From the NCBI RefSeq assembly GCF_021155765.1, contig NC_060110.1:24884001-24948000 (forward strand): a DNA stretch of 64,000 nucleotides, in the 5' to 3' direction. This stretch comes from Diprion similis (lineage: Eukaryota > Arthropoda > Insecta > Hymenoptera > Diprionidae). Positions 1-12,493 of the stretch are shown here, piece by piece. Within the stretch, counting starts at the first letter, position 1. Every line of letters starts with the position of its first letter. The notes under the pieces were generated by a model, which had not been told where the DNA came from, did not search any database, and saw nothing but the letters and a program-made list of their open reading frames with translations. The translations under genes were made by a program, and so were the position numbers.

Positions 1-1040
1 ATGATTTATTTCAATGCATCTTATACATGGCTGCGTGTTCATCGATTAGTCACGATACCCGCGTCCTCTTGGATGCTCCGCTCTTCATTGTGGTCGTGAT
101 CGGCTTCAAAGAGGGGAATGAGAACGGGTCCGACCTGGTGACTGCTCGATTTCCCGCACTATTTTTGTCTTCCGTGAAGCAGAATCGCAGTCCAGCGTTG
201 ATTACCGGATCTTAGTCACGGACGGATCGGAGGATTACCTCATACTCCGAGTAATATCCTGGAGTTAATTTTCTTCGTATCGATAAACGAGCAAACGAAA
301 CTAAATGCAAGTGAAAATGAGACAATCGATGAGTAGCAGCGAGTCATACAAATTGTAAAGAATAGGTGTACGGCGTCGTCGTTTACGAGTTACGGAAATC
401 TACCGGAGGACGTCAAAAGGCTAAAAGTCCCTCTTAATAGGCAGCGAGCTATTAAGGCGTAGGAATTAAAAAGGATGAAATTAACCAATTTGTCGTGAAT
501 TAGACAAGAATGCCGGCCGTAGAGTGTGTGCTACGAGTTAATTGCGGGTTATTTAAAAAAGGAGGAAAATTCAATGCGGAAAAAGAAGAGAAGCAACAAT
601 TTAAAAACCCTAAACCCACTGCACTCTACTGGTTCGCAATGTAACCCAGAGCTGGAGGAAAGCGCCATCCGCAAAAGGTACCAGAAGGAAATTCGCCGAT
701 TCCTCCAAGTCATAGGTGAAGTTTCGGGTTTCCGTTGCCGCACCTAAGGACTCGTGGACTCGTAAGGTGCCATTGCGCAGCTGTGACTCGCGTCTCGGTT
801 GAAACGAAGTGAAAAGAAGGCATCCGGCGCGCGTCGCGGGGTCAAGTGGACGTCGCGAGCAGCTCGACTAGCCGACCTCGCATCCTTTCCTTGATTGGGG
901 GTCGGCGAAGAGGAGGCTGGGGTCCAGGTCAACCGGAGTTGACTCTTGCGACCGGGCCAGCTGCCCCCTGCAGCCCAAGGACTCCGCTCGCAGCTCCTCA
1001 CTTCATTCACGTATTTCTTCATTATCTGTTCACCCCCTTC

Positions 1041-1112
1041 GTCCTCCTCCTCATCCTCCTCATCCTCGAGTCTTTCATTCATTCAAGCTCATTCATTCAT
1101 TTCTTCTTGGTT
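1041..1112. repeat. CCT/CAT and ATTC simple-repeat tract
   Basis: A run of TCC and TCA triplets (1041-1067) is followed by degenerate ATTC tetranucleotides (1073-1112). It produces long serine-rich or phenylalanine-rich open frames that are artefacts of the repeat. Confidence 0.75.
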
Positions 1113-1750
1113 CCCTCGTTCGTTCGTATTGTTCTTTGCTGCACACATGCAACATTTGTCCAACTCCACTTCGCTGCATCCAGGCTCCAGACGTCGGACA
1201 CAATCAATTACAGCGTGTATTATCGCGTATACTCAGCTCTTATTCTGTATTTACGAGACTCTAGCCCTAGCTTTTTGTAACTCTCTCCCCCTCGCAGTTG
1301 CTCAATTTTTTGTTTGGTATATACTTTACGGAGAAATAGGTTCGGCAACCCGAGCTAAAAATATAGGAAAAATATCGAAGAGATATATCATCAAGGCTTA
1401 GTTTCGGGATGATCGCTGAATCGTTTTTTATATTTTCAAATATGCAATGCTTCGGATGAAACTGAAAACAATGTTTTTTGCGAAGTGGTGGGTCGATGGA
1501 TATAAAAATTATTTACTAATTATGTTTTCAACGATTCGTACCAGAATTAGAGAGAGTTAGTGTTAAAAAAAAAAAAAAATAGCGAAATGACTCCTTTATA
1601 TCCTTTCGCGAACATGAGTCACTATTCCATGCATATATAATATAAGGCCAAAGAAAGAAAGAGCAGCGCAAGGAACCAGCGGTTAAGCATCGGACCGAAC
1701 AAAAACCAAGCTTCGCTCTTTTTCACCCTTAATTCGTTTCTCCAATAATC

Positions 1751-1778
1751 CACACAAACACACACACACGCACACACA
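1751..1778. repeat. CA dinucleotide microsatellite
   Basis: Imperfect (CA)n tract with one AA and one CG interruption. Confidence 0.85.
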
Positions 1779-2259
1779 TGTTCTTACATCCTGACAAGTG
1801 GAATTAGCGGTAAGTGGCAGGGCGAAGGCTACGAGGAAGTTGGCATTATGGAAACACGTGATGTGGTATTCCAGGAGGGTAGGTGCGTGTAGAATATGTG
1901 CGGCTTCGAGCAACCCCGCATTGTAGGCGTATTATGTGCGGAGCTTCTCAAGAGGACCAATCTTATTTCCATCGAGATCCGCAGAGCTGTGGATATAAGT
2001 GCCAGAGTCCGACTGCAGCAGGGCGCATGTTCAACCCTGGGCCGTTGCCCATTTAGGCAGCACTCGCTACCCTTTAAAACAAACAGTGCTACGTGCGCCC
2101 TTCGCCCTCCGAACAATGAGCTTGGAATCGCATATACAAGGGACTTATTGAACTCGAAAAGCGTGTGGACCGAAACCGAGAGCACAGCTGCCTGCCATTG
2201 GTACACGGTAGACGCCGGTGAACGAGCTTCGACCAAGTGCCATTAAGCTCTTCATGTCT

Positions 2260-2309
2260 GAGTAATTATTTCTCCAACGCCGTAAACGCGTTACGAGAAA
2301 TAATTACTC
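2260..2309. repeat. long perfect-stem hairpin
   Basis: The 15-base arm at 2260-2274 (GAGTAATTATTTCTC) is the exact reverse complement of 2295-2309. Inside the 20-base loop a second 5-bp stem forms (AACGC at 2276-2280 with GCGTT at 2288-2292), leaving a 7-base terminal loop. Each arm carries TAATTA, the core of many homeodomain sites. It could be a small foldback element, a paired binding site or an RNA hairpin. Nothing in the sequence decides between these. Confidence 0.7.
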
Positions 2310-3188
2310 CGTAACCCATTGTTGTCGCACCCGGGCCACTTTCAGCCACGAGTACTTAGACATTATACATGTATATTACGGCGGTTCATTTTTAAATCTT
2401 TTTTTTACTCTATGGTACCGTTTGAAAACTTTGCGACGAATACTGAAAAAAACAGTGTCGTAAAACCTAAAGGAAGTAGAAAAATATTTAGAAATTAATA
2501 GTCCAATTATTGAAACATTTTTTATTTATTTTTATGTGTACACCTTACGGACTTATGTGTATATATGTATAATACTTGTTTAAGTATTATTTTCCTACTT
2601 CATCTGGGTGTTACGACAGTTCATTTTGCAGTATTTTTCATAAAGAGAATAAAGCCACGCAGTGATGGTTGGTACTGTAAATCTATACAGAATTATAATA
2701 CTATGGATAAAAAAAGTTTGATACATTTATCTTGATCTCTTGATCTCTGAAAATAGAAACTGTATTTTCTGGCTCCACCCATCATACAACACATATCTAT
2801 AAAACCAAATAAGAAATGAACATGATTTGAATAAAAAATATGTACCTATTTCCATATTAATCCCAGTGCTAATAATTATAGCATTAAAATTTAGCCTCTC
2901 CTAAAATCTTCGCTTCTATACGATTATTATCTGCATATCTGATTGTGCGTATATCTTGGCATTATGGCGAGCGGCACGCGCCAAAGACACCATCATTACC
3001 ACCGCAGCATACATATCTCCTCGTGAATGTGTTGTCTACAGTTCATTCGTAATTTGGTCTCCTTCGCGCTATCTCACTCGCTGAGGAGAAGGAACGACAA
3101 GCGATAGCGCACGCGCAGTTGTCGTCTCGCGTTCGCGTGGCGTCGCAGGATGAAGGAGTGAACTGGAGGGGAATGCCGGCGACGGTGA

Positions 3189-3207
3189 GGGGGGGGGGGG
3201 GGGGGGG
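3189..3207 (+). repeat. 19-base poly-G run
   Basis: Uninterrupted G run within a GC-rich stretch. It could fold as a G-quadruplex, and its length is likely to be unreliable in the assembly. Confidence 0.85.
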
Positions 3208-6200
3208 AGGACAAGCACGAGCCTCTTTGCCTCGCGTTAATTCCACGCAGCTTGTTCTTCTTCACCATACTCTGCGATCTCATTCGGACAAATAGAAACA
3301 ATTCGCTCCGCTAAGTAGGAAGTGTCCCCCGCGGCCCTTCGAACAAACCCCCTTGAAACACCCTGATTATCTCTGATTACCCCAGGCTTGATTGATTACA
3401 TGCTCGTTACGTCGCAGCGCGAGCTGCTGGTTCTTTGAGTCGACCTCGAACCATCCGTATCATGATATTATGCTTTGTTAATACGTGCATTATTGTACTT
3501 CTACAATGCATAATGTATTGGCACAGTGCTGCTCAGGCTCTGCAGATCGTGGAGATTCTTTTACTATTTTTCCACCCGTGTTCACTCGGTATTTGTTTCT
3601 TCTTTTTCTCTCTTTATTATGTTACACTCGAAATTATTAGAAGCCATTTACTAAATATCTTTCTACGACACGCAGAGTTGACGGCAAAAGAACGTTACGA
3701 TAAACGAATACAGAGAGTGTGACTGCATAGCCGGTGTTTGACCTGCGGGAAGCCTTGCGGCAACCGTATATCGTATGTCGATGAACCTCGAAGCATAAAC
3801 ACCACTGAGTCGACGGTCATGATTAACTCGAAACAATTAGTGTAACTTGAGGGTATTTCTTTCGTTCTGTGTACACACGAAGCTTTACATAGCAAACGTG
3901 CTTGCGCACCAAAAAGCGTCATCGTAACTCGTAAGACTTCCTTTACACCGTGGAACTGCTGGACCCTTTTCGTCCCTGCTATACCTACGTCTAGTCCCTT
4001 CGCTTTTCCTTGTACTGATTCACCGCTGAATTCTTGCAGGCATTCATCGACGGAACAGAGATTTTGAATGGGAAAAATATTTTTATTCGGTGAACAAGTT
4101 CTGATTAACTACACCCACGGTTTTCTTACACTGCACGAGGTGCCGTAATCTTCGCGGTTTTGACCGCCGCGAACTGGAGTGTCGCGAGACGGTAATCGGA
4201 GATTGACTTTCGCATCAAGTGGATTTACAGCAATTTCGTTCAATGCCGTTCAACGATTCATGAATATTCTAATTTACGAGCAATTATTGGCAGATTTTAA
4301 TTTTCAATCTGTTCCAGGTTTGTCACACATAAGTTTGATAACTCGACAAAATTTAAAATTATCTCGTCCATCTTCATCGGAATAACAGATCTACCATTGA
4401 ATCGTGCACTTCGCCCCACGCGTTGGTATTTTTGTAAACAGTCGTAAAAGTATGCCAAATATTCGAAAAAAGGTGATATACACCATCAGAATGAATAATT
4501 TATAAGATATTGTGACACCGGTTCCTACATGTTTAGTGCTTCATTATACCAAGGATAAACCAATCTTATTAAAACCGCTATATTAATAAACTCGATGAAT
4601 TTACTCGGTCCTAACAAAAATGCCAGGTTTTATGTGAGACCATAAAAAAGTTGAATACAGGTGTTTGTATAATTTATCCCAATATGTTGAACTTTGTGAA
4701 AAAGATCCGATCCTTCCGTCGTATTGTAAATCGTTTAATATTCATGAATTTAATATACCGCAGATTATTCTCTGTTCTGCAGTAACGAATAAAAAATTAT
4801 TTCATTATATTCGTATCTTTTATTTAATTATTGATCTAATCGTTTTTACATTTAGAAAAGACTTTTTGTAAGATTCTCTGTACACACGTTAGTTACCGAC
4901 GGCAGACTTTAGTCCACATACAAAAATAGTTATTATCTACACCTTATTTGTGTAAAATCGTGCCGACGTATTTATACTCTGAAAAACTAAGCCTAGCTTC
5001 AGTCGTTTGGAATAAAAATAAAACATGTTTAAGTCAGGTCAATTCGTGAGCGTTGACAGCAGGAAAACTCGGATGTTAATGGAAATCATAAAAATTACAC
5101 TACTTTGTTTACAGAGTCAAATTTAATGAACCGAGATTTTTTCTTGATTTCTGAATGAATAGTCCCTCCTAATCGCAAGAATAATTCCGACATCGCAGTC
5201 TTCAGGTATGTATAAACTCTTCGATGAATTCGATTTCTCATATAGAGCGTATAAGCTACGCAGATGAAAATGAAGTTGAGATTTGAAAATTCTTGACAGT
5301 AACAAAAACAATCTGTTCAGATTTACTTGGCCCACGATACTTGGGTGTTCTAGTAAATATATCGTGCACCATTGACCCGGTCCAGGTCGACACAAATTAG
5401 CCCCTCGACAAAAGTACACATCCCAACACGTATGTAGGTACAAGGTATTGCATACAGACGTAGGTATACGTATTAAATTTATACCGATTAGGCGGCTTAA
5501 TCGTGTTATACAAAACAGTTAGAGGTTCCCAGCCTCTCGACAGAACGCCCGTATGTCCGCGTCACACAAAAGTGTTAAACGAACGAAGGAGCGAGCTGGT
5601 GAGCGAGCGAGTGTCGAGATGAATGGGCGAATGAATGGTGGCCACCGGAAGCATGTATCACTACACCGAACTACACGCAGACGCTCTCGCGACCGAGTAG
5701 GTATGTTTTATATTACAACGTTACACGTCTTTCCTCTATTTACTTACTTACACATCCGTGCAAGTCTATGCACGTACAAGGAACGCCACGCGGGTCCCCC
5801 TATACGCACACCGCGAAGCTCCGGTGTGACTTGAGTCTTCAACTTGCCTCGACGCAGATCTTGAATGGGCTCAATTAGCTTCGTTAGGCGGCAAACCCGG
5901 GTTACTGTATACGCGTCTAATTGTTTCCTGAGAATTCACTATTGCCGCGGACATGATTCGCCCTCCATGCCTCCCGGAGGTCCCGGTCCTATCGGTAACA
6001 CTCCAAGATTCCATCTCGTCGCCCGTCGCTTGCGCTTTGCCCCACGTAAGCACCTAGGTCTGATGTCAAAAAATCGAATTCCAAGTTATCAAACTTCCTC
6101 CACACCGATCGTTTGATCAATCCTTAGACGGGGCGTTTCTAGAATGAGATATCTAGTCGAGTACACGTGCATTACGGTATGTGAAATGACTTAGGAAAAA

Positions 6201-9200
6201 TCTATCCCCCCTCCTGAAGCTTCAGGGATTCTTATAAAAACAACATTGCGTATACCCGATGCCTTTTATATGAGTATACACAGTTGAAAAAACATTTTGA
6301 CGGCTCTGCAATAAGCATTTTGGATCGCAGTTTCTGCGTAGAGGAGGCAGCACAGCGATGTGAAACCATATGTTTCACCTGAGTTCACTATAAATTCACT
6401 TCCGATCACATGTGTCAATACAATTAATTACACTGCATTCGATTAATATCGAAGCTAATACCATATCATAGAAAAGTACTTCGCGATACATTTGCATTCG
6501 CAACATTTTATCATACGTTGTACACGCGATGTTGACATGTCGGGGTTGAGGCATAGGACCGTTTAAACCGCAAGTAACCACCATCATCGTCGGGATAGTG
6601 GGACATTATAGCACAAGCAAATCCCCCTTAGCCGAGGATGCGGTACGTACAGTGTACCAAAACCTGGCTGAGGGTAGAGGCCGCCCCTAAAACGCGCCCC
6701 CAGTTTTAATGAAACCAGTCCTACGTCCGTAGTTCGCGGTTCCGACGCTCGCATCGTTGGTACCCTGGTCTGCAGGGTGAGAATAGTGTAGATATACCTA
6801 GCTAGCAGACATGCATCGTGGCATCCGAGCCCCGGGCAACCCCAAGTCTGGAATAATGTAACGACACACCGCCGCACCGAATCTATTCACGGGTCAACCA
6901 ACCAACCCCAAACCTACTGGTGGTGCGGCCGGATTCAGCCCTCGCTCCCTCTCTATAGCTACGGTGCCGCTACCCCTCGTTTCTATAAACACCTTATAAA
7001 TCGCTGCCATTCAAGATGGCGAACTTTACTTTCTGTCAAAATAACCATAACCACGGTTTCCACCGCTACTGGACGACAATGCCCTACGTAAATGGCGACC
7101 GCACATTTCACCATACCTACATACTCGCAATTATTTTTCACAAACCAACAACAAGTACACATATAAGAAGGTACCTAAATTAAATTTTACAGATTTTTAT
7201 TTTGTAAAATCAGACCCTATATAAAGAACCGTGTGAAAAAAGACAGAAATCGGTATGTATATATATAGGTACCTCAATCTTGTTCCTCGAGTCCTCGAGG
7301 TATATAATTTTATGTATAGGACATTATGCAACTGCATTAGCGTAGCTACTTTGATACCGCGACATCGTTGCCAGGTTATAATTCAACGATAGCCGCCGCA
7401 TACCGTCACGTAGACATCGCATCGGCGAGGGGTCGGTCGCAAAGTCGGCATAAACACTTGTCCTGACAATATAAATTGGTCCAAGTGGCCCCAGCATGTG
7501 TCCGCGTCCTGCACGCGTCCGTCGCATCACGTATTATACCTACTTTGCGTCGCTGCAGTAATGGTGGTACATTATAAGATATGGAGGAAATTTCTTATGT
7601 CATAGGTATATGGACGTATCCCGGTATCCCGATTTTTCGCCCCTCTGGGTGATGCTAGAAAAATTGCATTCAGACTGAGGTACAACGATCATTCGAATTA
7701 AGCTGAAGCTAGGAGTCAGGGTTAGCGACCAAACGTGTCAAAATTTTTGGAAATGGAAAAATGCAGATCAGTTTGAACCTCGTAATTCTATATAAGAGTA
7801 TCAGGGCTTCGGGGTATTGCACAAAATTTTGATTTTCGGACCTCACTGCCTTATTCGAATGAAAATTGGACTATGTATATTGTTACAGGGCAGTAAATAA
7901 CAGCGTCGATCCGCGGCTCGCTGACCCGCGAGCGGGTCACACAATCCCATCTGCACACCCCTTAAATGCTTAAACGCTTAAACGTTGGAGCGCTCAAACG
8001 CCCACAAGCGCAAGCGCATAACTGCCAAGTCTGATGCGCCGGAGCGAGGCTCGAGCAAAGATGCCGACATTTGGATTCAGTCACAGTTGAAAATTCTCTT
8101 TTTTGAAAGAAACAAGATCCAAGTATGTAGAGTAAAGCAGTCACGTCTCGGAAAATTTCTTAAGTAGCAAACTCAGGCACGTATTTTTGCAGCTACGCGA
8201 GCTACAGCCTAATTCATCAATTCGCAAAATCGTAATTGCAAATGGAAAAACACGTAACTACATCAGATCCGTCCGCGTGTAGCCTGCGGGACTTACGGTC
8301 CTTCCAAAGTCCTTGGATCACCGTGTTCCGTGGTGGTTTCCGGGTCGTTTGGCCGCAAATCAGCTGACAGACCGAGTATACAAGAGTAGAAAAGCTTAAA
8401 CGTCCGCTGCAGCTGGGGGTAAATTTAAGGCCAAGGGACGAATTTATGCCTGGACTCGAGTTGCGACTGCTGCAGGGCTGAGGGTCCGTCTAGATATAAT
8501 ACCTATAACGTGTATTCCGATGGTTTATGGTTATATTGGAAGCAATAAAGCGATATTCCCGAAACGAAGTACTGGCTCGGGGTACAAAGTCATTGCGTTT
8601 TTGGCGCGCCCCTGAAGCATCGGCAAGGCCGCACTTGCAGCGTTTTTATTTTCGCGAACAGTTTACGCAGGTATAGAACAGCGATACTAGAGTAACCACT
8701 AGCGTTTCGCCTACCTACCAACGGAACTTGCGTCCCAAATTCTAACGCCTAGCGCATCTTGTTTTGACAGCCAGCGGGTTCTGCTTGTTAATTTTATTAC
8801 GGAAACCCGCACACCTTTTCCTCGACAACTCGAAACGTTTCTCTCCCGTGTACTTTCCTCTGGTATCAATTATTAGCTTTCTGGTTCCGAGATTATGCAG
8901 GCAAAGCGAAATCTTCTCAAAAAATTCAGTCAGTCATACACTTATATACAATATGTTGAATTCTAAAAATCTATCGAGTTGTATTATAAATCGATTTTGA
9001 AGAATTTCGTTTTCTTCAATCGTTCTTTTTAGGTCACTGAGAAACGGTACCGCTTGAATTACGTTGTCACAATTAACGGAGAAAAGGGTCTACGGGTGTT
9101 GGAAAAATAATTGACAAGATTTACAACGATTATATTAAAAGATTTCGACGTTTATTTCGTAATCATATTTTCTCTGTTTTTCACTCCTGCATTCTCGTCA

Positions 9201-10243
9201 TATCCTTATATTCTTCAATATATAATATCACTGCATATATGTACATATTTATAACGAAATTATTAATCTGTTTTGTACAAACAAGGTATATATATAATAT
9301 ATTGTATAGGTATATTAGAGATTCATATGTACAGGTATACTACGAATGTATAGTAATTAGAGATTCTACTCCGTGTTACTACAACCCTATCATATACCAA
9401 CAATCATCGCGTGTATGCACAGCTTTAGAATTATTATGGTGTGTATAATAAGTACGCTAGTAAGAGCTGCACCGTGCATAACGAAGATTAAGGCGCCTAC
9501 GGCTCAGCGATTCAAGCGACATTGTACATCGGTATACATATTATAATGTGTGCCATGTATATAATATACGTGTATAATAACATTTCTCTGTTCTACGTAT
9601 TAAATTGTATTCTTCCAATTTTTCAACTCAATCTTTCAGTACATACTGCATTCAAATCTAAGCTGCATATGAGGTACAAGTATTCACGTTTATACTAGAA
9701 TCTGTGGACATGTGTGTATACCCATCGCGTCCGTCTTGTGTTTATACGATACGTAATGTTGTTCATATAATTATAATAATAGATTAAGTTAATATTCGAC
9801 TATCTACAAATCTCTCTCTGTCTATATGTACATGTATAACATTTAATAAAACGGGAGATCACCGAGTATTTTAGTTTTAAATATAATATCCTTCGTATAC
9901 GACGAAATAATATTAAACTTCTATACGTGCAACGTTCTACATAATATTATATTTACACATATTACGCGTCAATTATACTTGATTCGAACCAGCATCTATT
10001 GCCGCGAGTTCCGTTTATACCGCAAAGGTTTAAAAGTCCCATTTCGACCCTTTCAACCATTATCACTGGTCATTAAAAACCGCAAAGCGGCGCAATTCCC
10101 GCCCTTCACAGTGCATAACAGCAACGGAAAAAACCCAAGCACCGCCAAATTGCCAGATTCAGCAGTGCCTCGCCATCAGATTTGTTGTCGGTTTAAGCGG
10201 GTAGCTTCGAAGGATCGTAAGGGTGGCCAGCGCGCAGTGCTTG

Positions 10244-10385
10244 CTAGCGTTGGTGCAACAAGGGTGGCGAGTGCGGGGAATGAGGTTCGGGGCTGCTGCC
10301 GGGGGACGCGGTGGTGGACGGCGTTTGGCTAAGGGGGGCCGAGGGTGGCTGAGGAAGGTGATGCCGCTGCTGCTGGAACCGGCGT

Positions 10386-10417
<32 letters not shown>

Positions 10418-11533
10418 TAGAACGGCCTGTTGCTGCTGGTGCTGTTGATGAGCGGCGAGGCTCCTCAACGTCGAGTAAAAGTCGTTGTAAGCCCCGGCGG
10501 CGGCGGCTGCGGAGGTCGCGACGCTCGCCGGCGGCAGACTCGCGGGGTGGTAAGCCGAGGTCGGGGCCTGGAGGAGCCGTTCCATCGAGAAGGCTCCGTG
10601 AGCCGGAGACGCGGCGGCCGCTGGAAGAGGCTGCGGCTTGCAGGGTAGATTCGCGGAGGCGGCTGCCCCCGGCAAAAGACTCGCAGGGTAGCCAGATGGC
10701 ACGGAATAGGGCCCGGCGCGGTGGAGGTAGGGCAAGGCGTAAAGGGACGGCGGCCAGGCGGGGGCGACGTAGGGCGAGTGGTTGAGGGCAGGATAAAGGC
10801 CGTTGAGTCCGGTGAGGCCGTTGAGGCCGCCGAGGACGACGCTGCGCTTGAAGGCGGCGAGCCTGGAACGGGAGGCGGCGGTCGTTCGCCGTCTGAGCTT
10901 GCCGGTCGTCCCGCCGATGAAGACGTCTTCGCTGCTCGGGTCGAGCATCCAGTAGTTGCCCTTGCCGGGGTCGTCGTAGTGTCGCGGCACCTTGACGAAA
11001 CACTTGTTCAAGGAGAGGTTGTGCCTTATCGAGTTCTGCCAGCCCTGCTTGTTGTCGCGGTAGTAGGGAAAGTGGCGCATTATGTACTCGTATATGCCGT
11101 TAAGGGTGAGCCGCTTCTCCGGACTCTGTCGTATCGCCATCATGATCAGGGCGTTGTAGCTGTACGGCGGCTTCTCCGACTTCTTCTTGTCTTCCGCGTC
11201 CCGCGCGTCCTGATCCTTCCTCGATCCCGGGCTGCCCCCGGGACCGCCACCCGAACTTCCTCCCGAGCTACCCCTCGAACAGTCCAACGGCGGCGTATCG
11301 GCACCGTCGTATCCAGTCACGTCCAGGTCACTACCCTCGTCCGTGTCGTCGGCGGTCGCATCCGGCACCGGACTCGAGGACTGGCTCGTCGGCGTGAGGC
11401 TTTGCGGCGCCGGCGTCACGGCACAAGCCTCCGGGAGGATGCTGCGGATGCTGAAGTTCGACTTGAGGGTGGCCCTAGGGGGCGGCAGCGACACGGTCAC
11501 CGTGTGCTCGCCGGATCCCTCCATGTTCACCAT
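10244..11533 (-). CDS. slp: sloppy-paired/FoxG-type forkhead transcription factor
   Basis: This encodes a nuclear DNA-binding transcription factor of the FoxG group, called sloppy paired in insects, where it acts in segmentation and in head and neural patterning. I chose the first in-frame ATG (11533), giving 429 residues. Upstream the frame stays open through a GTG codon until a TGA, so no earlier ATG exists in this exon. An eh1-like Groucho-binding motif, FSIRSIL, lies at about residues 27-33. The forkhead domain runs from KPPYSY (about 122) through [18 protein letters not shown] to the GKLRRR wing at about 211-216. That wing sequence and the SSEDVFIGG segment are typical of FoxG/Slp. A second eh1-like stretch, FSMERLL, is at about 315-321, and an 11-Gln run at 373-383. 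The C-terminal region is low-complexity Pro/Ser/His. The coding sequence has no intron, as in fly slp1 and slp2. Whether it is slp1-like or slp2-like cannot be told here. The GC-rich body generates long spurious frames on the other strand. Confidence 0.93.
10385..10417 (-). repeat. CAG repeat encoding polyglutamine
   Basis: Eleven consecutive glutamine codons (one CAA, the rest mostly CAG) sit in the C-terminal part of the forkhead protein. More glutamine-rich sequence lies on both sides. The tract is likely to vary in length between individuals. Confidence 0.9.
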
Positions 11534-12241
11534 CTCCTGCACCTCCTGCGTCGTATTTCCGGCGCACTTTCACACCTACAGTCGTAGGCAAGGGTCTCAG
11601 GGCCCGGATCAAACAGTCCGCATCGACACTCGCACACTTTCCTGCGCAGGTGACTGCGTCGGTGAATATATACGCGTTATTTTCCGGTAAAGAAACACTT
11701 CTGCCGAGTCGTACCGTCCCATTCACCGAATCACACGAGCCAACCTTTAGGCGACTTGTCACTGAGCGATGTGCCAAATAAAAAAACAAAAAAACCACTT
11801 CCACGGAGAAAGGTTTTCAACGTACTATGCAACCAGTCTCCGTTTCCTGTTTCCTCTCACTTTTCTTTCAAACTCGTTTTCTCGAAGAATCGATCCGCTT
11901 CTCGGTAGGTATACGCGTAAGTCGAAGGCGAACGATGGCGAAGCGAACAGTAGAAGCGTCAACACGACTCTGCCGTCGCCCCGCGTCTGGGGGGGAGTTA
12001 TATACCGTTGGGTCGCACCGCCCCCGAGGGTTTCGAGCCCGCCCAGGCGTCGCGACGCACCAACTGAGGGATCGTCCAGGCCGCCGGACTCCGCGTCGAC
12101 GCCCTCTTCGCCCTCACGTGTTTGCGCCCAATGTTTGACATCAAACAATGCAAACAGAAGAGAGGAAAGCAGCCAGCCAGCGGTGGGGACCCTATAGACC
12201 CTTCATCCGTTCCTGTCCTGCGCCCAGCGTTCGGTCCTGGA

Positions 12242-12267
12242 GGGGGGGAAGGGGGGGGGGGGGGGGG
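12242..12267 (+). repeat. paired G runs upstream of the forkhead gene
   Basis: A 7-base G run (12242-12248), two As, then a 17-base G run (12251-12267), about 0.7 kb upstream of the forkhead start codon. On the coding strand of that gene it is a C tract. It has G-quadruplex potential. Confidence 0.8.
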
Positions 12268-12455
12268 AAGAAGGAACCAGGCCTTTGAGCGTCAACCTCG
12301 AGGCGCGCAGACGCGTCCAAGGAAGACAAACAGATCATCAGCCTTTCGACGTTGTTGAATCGCAACCGCGTTTTCCCACCCTCGGCTTACACCCTTCGTT
12401 CATCTCCTTTTATCGTGTACACAACTTGCGTGTACGTATATTTGTTCTACGACGT

Positions 12456-12493
12456 ATACATATATATATATATACATATATATAGGTATATAT
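12456..12493. repeat. TA-rich dinucleotide tract
   Basis: Alternating TA and CATA units form a low-complexity tract. Confidence 0.75.

Larger units (their letters stand above)
1..10243. other. gene-poor region downstream of the forkhead gene
   Basis: I see no coding region that I can support here. The open frames are short, mostly lack good ATG starts, and show no family motif. The stretch is AT-rich and contains a CCT/CAT and ATTC simple-repeat tract at about 1041-1112, a CA microsatellite at 1751-1778, a long hairpin at 2260-2309 and a 19-base G run at 3189-3207. The part nearest 10.2 kb could include the 3' untranslated region of the forkhead gene, which is read on the minus strand. No poly(A) signal close to its stop codon stands out. 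Confidence 0.6.

Noticed and set aside
846-1401. Overlapping 140-150-codon plus-strand frames
   Set aside because: They run through CCT/CAT and ATTC simple repeats, giving Ser/Phe low-complexity peptides.
11534-11542. Upstream GTG start for the forkhead protein
   Set aside because: A GTG start is not expected in an animal nuclear gene. The first ATG is three codons downstream.
10721-11587. Long plus-strand open frame (288 codons) antisense to the forkhead gene, plus other long frames at 10329-11003 on the minus strand
   Set aside because: Stop-free shadows of a GC-rich coding sequence. They lack any motif, are Arg/Gly/Val-rich, and the true frame is fixed by the forkhead domain.
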